Assembly: GCA_020621985.1 (NCBI GenBank) | Contig: JAHRYS010000002.1 | Coordinates: forward strand, 305,730-369,729 | Reading direction: 5' to 3' | Length of the DNA stretch: 64,000 bases | Source of the DNA: Candidatus Ferrigenium altingense | Lineage (GTDB): Bacteria; Pseudomonadota; Gammaproteobacteria; Burkholderiales; Gallionellaceae | Shown: piece after piece, positions 57,100 through 64,000 of the stretch | Layout: the number at the start of each line of letters is the position of its first letter | Position numbering within the stretch: position 1 is the first letter of the stretch | Translations under genes and position numbers: made by a program | Notes under the pieces: model-generated | The model's input: the letters and a program-made list of their open reading frames with translations, nothing else | The model's database searches: none | Told to the model about the DNA's origin: nothing

Positions 57100-58422
57100 A
57101 TGCCCATTACTACCACTTCCGCCGATTTTGTTGCCTGGTTCCGCTCCGTCGCGCCCTACATCAACGCCTTCCGTGGCAAGACCTTCGTCATCGCGTTCGG
57201 CGGCGAAGTGGTCGCCGACGGCAAGTTCGTCGAACTGACGCACGACTTCAACCTGCTGGCCGCGCTCGGCATCCGGCTGGTGCTGGTGCATGGCGCGCGC
57301 CCGCAAATCGAACAGCACCTGGCGCGCAACAACCTCGGCGACACTTACCATCAAGGCGTCCGCATGACCGATGCGGATAGCATGCAATGCGTGAAGGAAG
57401 CGGTCGGCCGGGTGCGCGTGGAGATCGAGGCGCTGCTGTCGATGGGGCTGGCGAATTCGCCGATGGCGAATGCCGACATCCGCGTGGCGGGCGGCAACTT
57501 CATCACCGCGCAGCCCATCGGCATCATCAACGGCGTCGACCTGATGCATACCGGCAGCGTGCGCAAGGTGGACATTGCGGCGCTGAACGACCGTATGGAG
57601 TTCGGCGAGGTGGTGCTGCTCTCGCCGCTCGGCTATTCGCCCACCGGCGAGGTGTTCAACGTCACGCTGGAAGACATCGCGACCGCCACCGCCATCGCGC
57701 TGGATGCCGACAAGCTGGTATTCCTGATGGACACCGACGGCGTGCAGGACAAGAAGGGCAAGCTGCTCAAGGAGCTCACGATTGCCGGGGCGCAGGCGGT
57801 GTTGTCCGGCAAACGCAAGCTGCCGGACGACGTGAGCCTGTATCTGCCCTGCGCGATACGCGCCTGCGAAGCAGGTGTCGCGCGCACCCACCTGATCAGC
57901 CGCCACACCGACGGCGCGGTGTTGCAGGAACTGTTCAGCGACGAAGGCATCGGCACGATGGTGGTGGAAAGCACGCTCAACACCCTGCGCGCCGCCACCA
58001 TCGAGGATGTCGGCGGCATCCTGCATTTGCTGCGCCCGCTGGAAGCCGAAGGCATCCTGGTGCGGCGCAACCGCGAACTGCTGGAGCGCGAGATCGCGCG
58101 CTTCGTGGTGCTGGAACACGACCACCGCATCGTCGGCTGCGCCGCGCTTTACCCGTTCCCCGACGAGGCCGCCGCCGAACTGGCCTGCCTCGCGGTGGAC
58201 GCGCAATGCCGCGACCGCGGCTACGGCCAGGTCATCCTCGACCACATGACCGGCCTCGCCAAGACGCAGGGGCTGAAGAAACTGTTCGTGCTCACCACGC
58301 GCACCGCGCACTGGTTCATCGAGCGCGGCTTCAGCGAGGCCGATGTCTCGGCGCTGCCCGCGCAGAAGAAGTCGCTGTATAACTGGCAGCGGAAGTCGAA
58401 GGTGTTTGTGCGGAAGATTTAG
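57100..58422 (+). CDS. argA: Amino-acid N-acetyltransferase (AAK plus GNAT)
   Basis: AAK domain (IRLVLVHGARPQIEQ) plus C-terminal GNAT; GLKKLFVLTTRTAHWFIERGF. Confidence 0.97.
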   Translation: MPITTTSADFVAWFRSVAPYINAFRGKTFVIAFGGEVVADGKFVELTHDFNLLAALGIRLVLVHGARPQIEQHLARNNLGDTYHQGVRMTDADSMQCVKEAVGRVRVEIEALLSMGLANSPMANADIRVAGGNFITAQPIGIINGVDLMHTGSVRKVDIAALNDRMEFGEVVLLSPLGYSPTGEVFNVTLEDIATATAIALDADKLVFLMDTDGVQDKKGKLLKELTIAGAQAVLSGKRKLPDDVSLYLPCAIRACEAGVARTHLISRHTDGAVLQELFSDEGIGTMVVESTLNTLRAATIEDVGGILHLLRPLEAEGILVRRNRELLEREIARFVVLEHDHRIVGCAALYPFPDEAAAELACLAVDAQCRDRGYGQVILDHMTGLAKTQGLKKLFVLTTRTAHWFIERGFSEADVSALPAQKKSLYNWQRKSKVFVRKI

Positions 58423-58424
58423 GG

Positions 58425-58441
58425 GACACCTTGAAGGTGTC
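58425..58441 (+). terminator. Short hairpin after argA
   Basis: GACACCTT-G-AAGGTGTC followed by TTTCTC. Confidence 0.45.
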
Positions 58442-58496
58442 TTTCTCGGCAACTTTTAGGGTGCCTACTTAACGTTGTGCGGCATAGGGAGAAATG

Positions 58497-59126
58497 ATGA
58501 GCACTTATCCTCAGCGCGTCCGAGACAATATACTTCCATTGTCAGTTGGAAGTACGTTGCCAGAGGCTTTTGAGGAATGGTCTTTTACCGAACGAACAGA
58601 AGATCACGAACAACCGATTGAAACATGTCAACTTTGTGAGCAAGAAGCTCTTCGTTATCACTTTGAAATACGAAACAGCCTGACCAATAAGATTCTTTGG
58701 GTTGGCTCACAGTGCATTTTGAAGTTCGGACTTTCCGTCTTCGAAAGTGGTCGCCGACTTTCCGAAAGTGACACAAAGAAAAAACTCGAACGCCTCATGC
58801 AGCAAATGCGGCTGGAGTCATGTATGCGTGCACTCGAAAAGCTCGCAATAGCGGAAAAGAACAAAATACTTTCCAACGCACTCCTGTATTACAGGAAAAA
58901 CAAATATCTTTCTCCAAAGTTCGCATTCGTCGTTCTCTGGCGCCTTCGGAGTAATAAAATTGACCACAGCCCGTCCTTCTTCAAGATCAATCTCAAACGG
59001 GACAAGTATCAAAACGACCTACGAGGCATGAGCCTCGGCCATGTCCACACAATTTGGCCAGCGCTTTCGTCGTCACAGCGTGATATGGCAATTCGCATGG
59101 GACATAGTGCACCAAATGCCGCATAA
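58497..59126 (+). CDS. Hypothetical protein with a CxxC...GSxC zinc-finger-like N-terminal region
   Basis: TCQLCEQEALRYHFEIRNSLTNKILWVGSQCILKFG; AT-richer; followed by a terminator. Confidence 0.7.
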   Translation: MSTYPQRVRDNILPLSVGSTLPEAFEEWSFTERTEDHEQPIETCQLCEQEALRYHFEIRNSLTNKILWVGSQCILKFGLSVFESGRRLSESDTKKKLERLMQQMRLESCMRALEKLAIAEKNKILSNALLYYRKNKYLSPKFAFVVLWRLRSNKIDHSPSFFKINLKRDKYQNDLRGMSLGHVHTIWPALSSSQRDMAIRMGHSAPNAA

Positions 59127-59139
59127 CCCGGCAGCCAAG

Positions 59140-59173
59140 AGGGGCTGCGTGAATAAACCCTCGCGCAGCCCCT
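59140..59173 (+). terminator. Hairpin terminator after the hypothetical gene
   Basis: AGGGGCTGCG...CGCAGCCCCT. Confidence 0.65.
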
Positions 59174-59252
59174 TGTATCTTACCTTTACGTTGGCCATCG
59201 CCAGAGTTGCTTATTGCAGGACATAGAATGATAATCATGTGACCTGTGCATT

Positions 59253-59474
59253 TTGGAGTCCGTCATGAAAGTCTATTCAGCGGTAATTGAACGGTGCCCA
59301 CAAACTGGACTGTTCGTTGGTTTTGTTCCCGGATTTCCCGGCGCCCACTCTCAGGGGGAAACGCTGGATGAGGTTAATCACAACCTGCACGATGTCATTA
59401 CAATGCTTCTGGAAGACGGTGAACCTGTGCTGGAGTCAGAGTTTGTTGGGGTTCAAAACGTCGCTGTCACTTGA
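59253..59474 (+). CDS. hicB: HicB-like antitoxin (real start likely 59265)
   Basis: MKVYSAVIERCPQTGLFVGFVPGFPGAHSQGETLDEVNHNLHDVITMLLEDGEP. Confidence 0.88.
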   Translation: MESVMKVYSAVIERCPQTGLFVGFVPGFPGAHSQGETLDEVNHNLHDVITMLLEDGEPVLESEFVGVQNVAVT

Positions 59475-59477
59475 GTC

Positions 59478-59702
59478 ATGGGCAATATTCCCGTTCTCAA
59501 ACCCAATGAAGTCATCGCCATTCTCATCAAGCTCGGCTTTACCGAAGTTCGCCAGCGCGGATCACACAAACAATTTCGCGACACTGCAGGCCGTTGCACA
59601 ACGGTTCCGTTCCATCAAGGCCGAGACATCTCCCCAATCTTGCTCCGTCAAATTGCTAAAGACATCGGTCTCGCACTTGATGAGTTTCTCAAGCATAGAT
59701 AG
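59478..59702 (+). CDS. hicA: HicA-family toxin
   Basis: LKPNEVIAILIKLGFTEVRQRGSHKQFRDTAGRCTTVPFHQGRDISPILLRQIAKDIGL. Confidence 0.92.
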   Translation: MGNIPVLKPNEVIAILIKLGFTEVRQRGSHKQFRDTAGRCTTVPFHQGRDISPILLRQIAKDIGLALDEFLKHR

Positions 59703-59770
59703 CCCAGCCCGCCGCTCAGCTTAAGGGTTCGGCTTCGCATTTCTTTTGAAGCAATAACCGGAGACAGCCT

Positions 59771-60532
59771 CTAGCTCGCGCTATCCCACAGACCTAGTTC
59801 CTGCATCTGCTTCGTTGCCTGTTCCGCCCAGCCGCGATTGGCGGCAGGGGAGGCCGGGCTGGGATGCAGGATGCGCCCGAAGCGGATGCCCGGAGCCTCC
59901 GCTAGCGCGTGGCGCGCACGTGCTTCCGCGAAGGCGCCGATGCCGATCACCCACTCCGCGCCGCTGGCGCGCACCACTTCGGCCAGATGGGTGTTGCAGG
60001 CCGCAAACAGCGGAGCAGCCTCCGCAGTGGGCAACTTGTCCGGTGTGACATTGCGCGCGCCGGCGAAGAACGCCAGCGGGCAATAGTTGGCGACGAAGTG
60101 TTCGGCGAAGAATTTGTCGGCTTCGCCGAAGCGTTGCGCAAACAGCCCCCACAGCCGCCGCCCGCTCACTTCGCTGCGCGCGCAGTCCCAGCCTTCGATC
60201 GGCCGCGCCGGATTCTCCCGTATCGTGTTTCCTTGGCCTGGTTTGGCGATCGGCGCATCGAGGTGCAGCCAGTCGCGCGCCGCCGCGATTTCGCCGAACG
60301 GCACGCCGATCTGTGTCATGCCGAACGGGCCGGGGTTCATGCCGACGAACACGATGCGCTTCTTCCCTTCGCCATAGCGCCGCAGATATTGTTCGTGGCA
60401 CGCCCAGGCATAATCGAGCGGGTTATAGACATGCGTGACCGGCGCGGAAAAAGACAGGCCGGATACGGCGCGCGACAATTTTTGTGCGGCGGCAATCAAC
60501 TCATCGGCGCTCATGGCTTGTGCACGCTTCAT
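59771..60532 (-). CDS. SMUG1-like uracil-DNA glycosylase family protein
   Basis: FVGMNPGPFGMTQIGVPFGE; C-terminal HPSPASPAANRGW; ATG at 60532 overlaps the next gene's stop. Confidence 0.9.
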   Translation of the reverse strand: MKRAQAMSADELIAAAQKLSRAVSGLSFSAPVTHVYNPLDYAWACHEQYLRRYGEGKKRIVFVGMNPGPFGMTQIGVPFGEIAAARDWLHLDAPIAKPGQGNTIRENPARPIEGWDCARSEVSGRRLWGLFAQRFGEADKFFAEHFVANYCPLAFFAGARNVTPDKLPTAEAAPLFAACNTHLAEVVRASGAEWVIGIGAFAEARARHALAEAPGIRFGRILHPSPASPAANRGWAEQATKQMQELGLWDSAS

Positions 60533-61323
60533 ATTTCCAGCGTCAGGCATTTGCACGCGCCGCCGGCCTTGAGGAATTCGGAAACATCCGCCTCGATGAC
60601 TTCGAGGCCGCGCTGTTCCAGCGCGGACTTCAGTTCCGCCGATGCCCGGTGCAGTATGGCATTCCGGCCGATGGAGATCGCGTTGCACGCGAAATTTTCT
60701 GCGTCCTCATCCGAGACCCAGATGATGTCTTCGCCGAAGGCGTGGTCAAGGGCCGCCACACTTTTTTCGGCAAACGCCTTTTTGTAGGCGATGGCCCGGC
60801 CTTGCGGCAGCGGGCAGAAGGCCGTGTCGAGGTGGTACCAGTGTGGGTCGGTGAGTTCTAGCCCGCAGGCTTCGACATCGAATACCTCGACGATCTCATC
60901 CAGCGCATGGGATACGCTGCGGATTCCCGAACCGAACCAGAGCCTCCCCTGTGAATCGAGCAGCGCGTCTCCCGCGCCTTCGAATATCGTTTGCTCCTTC
61001 AGGTGCCGCACCCGGTAGCCCAGCGAGGAAAAGAAGCTCTCGAAGTACTTTGCTTCGGGTTGACGTTCGGTATGGCGGAACGACGAGACGATGACTTCCT
61101 TATTTTTGACGAGCCCGGCATTGGCGGTGAACACCATGTCCGGCAGCCCCGCAACGGGCTCGATCAGGCTGACCGAGGCCAAGCCTGACACGATGCCATG
61201 CAGGTTTTTCCACTGCCGCTGCGCTAGCTCGCTGTTCACTTTCCCCAGGTTGCCTTCCATCCAGGGATTGATCACGTAGCACACCTCAAAAAAATTCGGC
61301 TCGCACATCAGAAAGCGTTTCAT
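60529..61323 (-). CDS. Guanidino-group-modifying (DDAH/ArgZ-like) amidinotransferase-family protein
   Basis: RFLMCEPNFFEVCYVINPWMEGN, MVFTANAGLV, C-terminal GGACKCLTL. Confidence 0.88.
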   Translation of the reverse strand: MKRFLMCEPNFFEVCYVINPWMEGNLGKVNSELAQRQWKNLHGIVSGLASVSLIEPVAGLPDMVFTANAGLVKNKEVIVSSFRHTERQPEAKYFESFFSSLGYRVRHLKEQTIFEGAGDALLDSQGRLWFGSGIRSVSHALDEIVEVFDVEACGLELTDPHWYHLDTAFCPLPQGRAIAYKKAFAEKSVAALDHAFGEDIIWVSDEDAENFACNAISIGRNAILHRASAELKSALEQRGLEVIEADVSEFLKAGGACKCLTLEI

Positions 61324-62576
61324 CGGCTCTCCTGCGCGGTTTCATTCCACGGCGCGACCTTGAACAGCAGCAGCATTCCCGGTATCGCCAGCGCGGCGCA
61401 CAGTAGGAAAAATCCCGTCCAGCCCATTGCCTCGACCAGCCAGCCGGTCGCGGCGTTGGCGAAGGTGCGCGGCACCGCCATCAGGCTGGTGAACAGCGCG
61501 AACTGCGTGGCGGTGTACGCCGGGTGAGTGGTGCGCGCGATGAAAGCGACGAAGGCGACGGTGCCCAGCCCGACACCCAGCGCTTCGAGGCCGATCACGA
61601 TGGCGAGCTGGGCCAGTTCCACGGCGGTGATTTCTGCGTGGTGCCCCACCGAGGCCAGCCAGGCGAAGCCGAAGATGGAAACCACCTGCACCACGCCGAA
61701 CAGCCACAGCGCGCGGTTGATGCCGATCTTCACCATCCACAGGCCGCCGATCATGCCGCCGATCACGGCGGGCCACAGCCCGGCATTCTTCGCGATCAGC
61801 CCGATCTGGGTCTTGGTGAAACCCATGTCCATATAGAACGGCGTGGCCAGCGCGGTGCACATGCTGTCGCCGAGCTTGTAGAAGAACATGAACGCGAGGA
61901 TCAGCAGCGCGCTGCGCCAGCCCTGCCGCGTGATGAATTCATGGAACGGTTCGACCACCGCTTCGCGCAGCGTCTTGGGCGGCGCGGCGCGGTGCGGCTC
62001 TTTCACCAGCAGCGTCATCATTACGCCGGGCAGCATGAACAGCGCGGTGACGATGAACACCGTGCTCCACGGCAGGAAGTCGGCGAGGATCAGCGACAGC
62101 GAACCCGGCACCAGGCCGGCGACACGGTAGGCATTCACATGCACCGCATTGCCCAGCCCCAGCTCGACATCGTTCAGCAACTCGCGGCGGTAGGCATCCA
62201 GCACGATGTCCTGCGTCGCGCTGAGGAAGGCGAGCAGCGTGGCGATCCAGGCGATGATATGCAGGTCGCTTTGCGGCGAGAACGCGCCCATCGATGCGAT
62301 CACCGCCAGCAGGCCGATCTGGGTCAGCAGCATCCAGCCGCGCCGCCGCCCGAGCACGGGCACGACGTAGCGATCCAGCAGCGGCGACCACAGGAACTTC
62401 CAGGTATAGGGGAACTGGATCAGCGCGAACAGCCCGATGGTCTTGAGGTCGACCTGCTCGCTGCGCAGCCACGCGGGCACGAGGTTGAACAGCAGGTACA
62501 GCGGCAGGCCGGAGGCGAAGCCGGTGAACACGCAGATCAGCATGCGGCGGGTGAAGAGTTGCTGCCAGACGGTCAT
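61320..62576 (-). CDS. AmpG-like MFS transporter
   Basis: 12-TM MFS, GFASGLPLYLLFNLVPAWLRSEQVDLKTIGLF, FLSATQDIVLDAYRREL. Confidence 0.92.
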   Translation of the reverse strand: MTVWQQLFTRRMLICVFTGFASGLPLYLLFNLVPAWLRSEQVDLKTIGLFALIQFPYTWKFLWSPLLDRYVVPVLGRRRGWMLLTQIGLLAVIASMGAFSPQSDLHIIAWIATLLAFLSATQDIVLDAYRRELLNDVELGLGNAVHVNAYRVAGLVPGSLSLILADFLPWSTVFIVTALFMLPGVMMTLLVKEPHRAAPPKTLREAVVEPFHEFITRQGWRSALLILAFMFFYKLGDSMCTALATPFYMDMGFTKTQIGLIAKNAGLWPAVIGGMIGGLWMVKIGINRALWLFGVVQVVSIFGFAWLASVGHHAEITAVELAQLAIVIGLEALGVGLGTVAFVAFIARTTHPAYTATQFALFTSLMAVPRTFANAATGWLVEAMGWTGFFLLCAALAIPGMLLLFKVAPWNETAQESR

Positions 62577-62608
62577 GCTATATATTTGCCGGTCAAATAT
62601 GACATATT

Positions 62609-62679
62609 GTAGGGGCGCGATTCATCGCGCCCTTCTTTTGAAAATGAATAGTTCCGGGCGCGATGAATCGCGCCCCTAC
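62609..62679. repeat. Palindromic dispersed repeat, family C copy 3
   Basis: GTAGGGGCGCGATTCATCGCGCCC ... GGGCGCGATGAATCGCGCCCCTAC. Confidence 0.9.
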
Positions 62680-62693
62680 AGGGCATCCGGAAA

Positions 62694-63308
62694 TTACAAC
62701 CCACGCTGAAACCGGTACGCCGCCGTGCTGCCGAGCAGGTTCGGCAGCAGAAGCACTTCTCTTTCGCCGCTCATCACGCGGCGCTCCAGCACCGTCACCT
62801 GATGGTCGCGGCAGAATGTTTCGAAGTCGCGCAGGGTGCACAGGTGTACGTTCGGCGTGTCGAACCATTGATAGGGCAGCTCGCTGGAAACCGGCATGTT
62901 GCCGCGCAGTACGTTGAGGCGGTTTTTCCAGTAGCCGAAGTTGGGGAAGCTGACGATGCCCTCGCGCCCGACGCGCAGCATTTCGCGGATCAGCGCCTCA
63001 GTGTGGCGCGTGGCTTGCAGGGTCTGCGACAGGATCACGAAGTCGAACGAGCCGTCCTCGAAATCGGACAGGCCGGATTCCAGGTCGTTCTGGATCACGT
63101 TCACGCCGTTGGCGATGCACGACACGATGTCGAGGTCGTTGATCTCCACGCCGTAGCCGCGCACCGCGCGGGTTTCGTTGAGGTAGCGCAGCAGGCTGCC
63201 GTCGCCGCAGCCGAGGTCGAGCACCGACGCGCCCTTGGGTATCCATGCGGCGATCGCGGCAAAATCGGGGCGTTCGGCGGCGAGCCGGGCAATGTCGTTT
63301 TGTGTCAT
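62694..63308 (-). CDS. metW: Methionine biosynthesis protein MetW
   Basis: [29 protein letters not shown]; paired with metX. Confidence 0.95.
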   Translation of the reverse strand: MTQNDIARLAAERPDFAAIAAWIPKGASVLDLGCGDGSLLRYLNETRAVRGYGVEINDLDIVSCIANGVNVIQNDLESGLSDFEDGSFDFVILSQTLQATRHTEALIREMLRVGREGIVSFPNFGYWKNRLNVLRGNMPVSSELPYQWFDTPNVHLCTLRDFETFCRDHQVTVLERRVMSGEREVLLLPNLLGSTAAYRFQRGL

Positions 63309-64000
63309 GAGACACGCTCGCGGCTGACGTTGTCGAGGTAGGCGCGCACCACGTCGAAGTAGTGCGGCTGTTCCATCAGGAAGGAATCATGGCCGTGCGT
63401 CGAGGTGATCTCGGCATAGCTGACGTTGCGCCGGTTATGCAGCAAGGGTCGCACGATTTCACGCGCGCGCTCGGGCGAAAAACGCCAGTCGGTAGTGAAC
63501 GAAACCACTAAAAAATCCGCTTTGGCGCGCGCGAATGCCCGGTTCAGGTCGCCGCCGAAATCATGTGCCGGGTCGAAATAATCCAGCGCCTTGGTCATCA
63601 GCAGATAGGTGTTGGCATCGAAATAAGCCGCGAATTTGTCGCCCTGATAGCGCAGATAGGACTCGATCTCGAACTCGATGCCGTAGCTGTAATTGAATTT
63701 ACCGTCGCGCAGTTCGCGCCCGAACTTGTCCGCCATCGCGTCGTCGGACAGATAGGTGATGTGTCCCAGCATGCGCGCCAGCCTCAGGCCGCGCGTCGGC
63801 ACCACGTTGTGCCGGTAAAAATCGCCGCCGTAAAAATCCGGGTCGGTCAGGATCGCGCTGCGCGCCACATCGTTGAACGCGATGTTCTGCGCGGTGAGGT
63901 GCGGTGCGGAGGCAATCGCCAGCACATGGCGTACCCGGTCGGGGAAGGATAGCGACCATTGCAGCGCCTGCATCCCGCCCAGGCTGCCGCCGATCACCGC
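63305..64000 (-). CDS. metX: Homoserine O-acyltransferase MetX (5' part outside window)
   Basis: [14 protein letters not shown] nucleophile elbow, C-terminal STHGHDSFL; reading frame open to window edge. Confidence 0.95.
   Translation of the reverse strand, partial: AVIGGSLGGMQALQWSLSFPDRVRHVLAIASAPHLTAQNIAFNDVARSAILTDPDFYGGDFYRHNVVPTRGLRLARMLGHITYLSDDAMADKFGRELRDGKFNYSYGIEFEIESYLRYQGDKFAAYFDANTYLLMTKALDYFDPAHDFGGDLNRAFARAKADFLVVSFTTDWRFSPERAREIVRPLLHNRRNVSYAEITSTHGHDSFLMEQPHYFDVVRAYLDNVSRERVS

Noticed and set aside
58425-58441. Hairpin after argA considered as an ArgR box
   Set aside because: GACACCTTGAAGGTGTC does not resemble the ARG box (AT-rich TGAAT..ATTCA) and sits just after the stop codon, fitting a weak terminator better.
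57079-58452. 457-aa minus-strand ORF antisense to argA
   Set aside because: Mirror-frame artefact of GC-rich argA; no coherent protein features.
63305-64000. metX considered as a pseudogene because the ORF lacks a start
   Set aside because: The frame is intact and simply runs off the window edge.

Overview
The window is dense, GC-rich bacterial chromosome that looks betaproteobacterial. The resemblance to Nitrosomonadales/Gallionellaceae is inferred from gene content and order and has not been tested. About 70 genes are recognisable. They include ccoS/ccoI, a DGC plus NarL-type two-component cluster, hisCBHAFIE-hinT-tatABC, degQ/nif3, an RND efflux operon with a TetR regulator, and an rsmI-lpoA-yraN-diaA/gmhA-BON-hldE(C) block. 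Further along are ubiE, a ParE-like TA pair, a RluA-family synthase, comM, ubiK, a TorF porin-glnK-amtB-nirBD nitrogen block, purU, an ABC-F gene, mrp, ubiT/V/U, and a caa3-type cox operon. The right end carries trkHA, rsmE, argA, hicBA, a SMUG-like UDG, a DDAH/ArgZ-like gene, an AmpG-like MFS gene, metW and a partial metX. No rRNA, tRNA, CRISPR array, prophage or canonical defence island was seen, and I do not claim a large undescribed multi-gene system. The most interesting signals are non-coding: (1) an attC-like site at the 3' end of a small ORF next to an IS remnant, resembling a solitary integron cassette; (2) at least 12 palindromic dispersed repeats of several families, two of which lie in frame inside coding sequences (a RluA-type synthase and the signal-peptide region of an OprM-type lipoprotein); (3) a duplicated SD/anti-SD arrangement between hisF and hisI that looks like an RNA switch; (4) a good NtrC/sigma54 promoter ahead of torF-glnK-amtB; (5) a probable TetR operator ahead of the RND operon.
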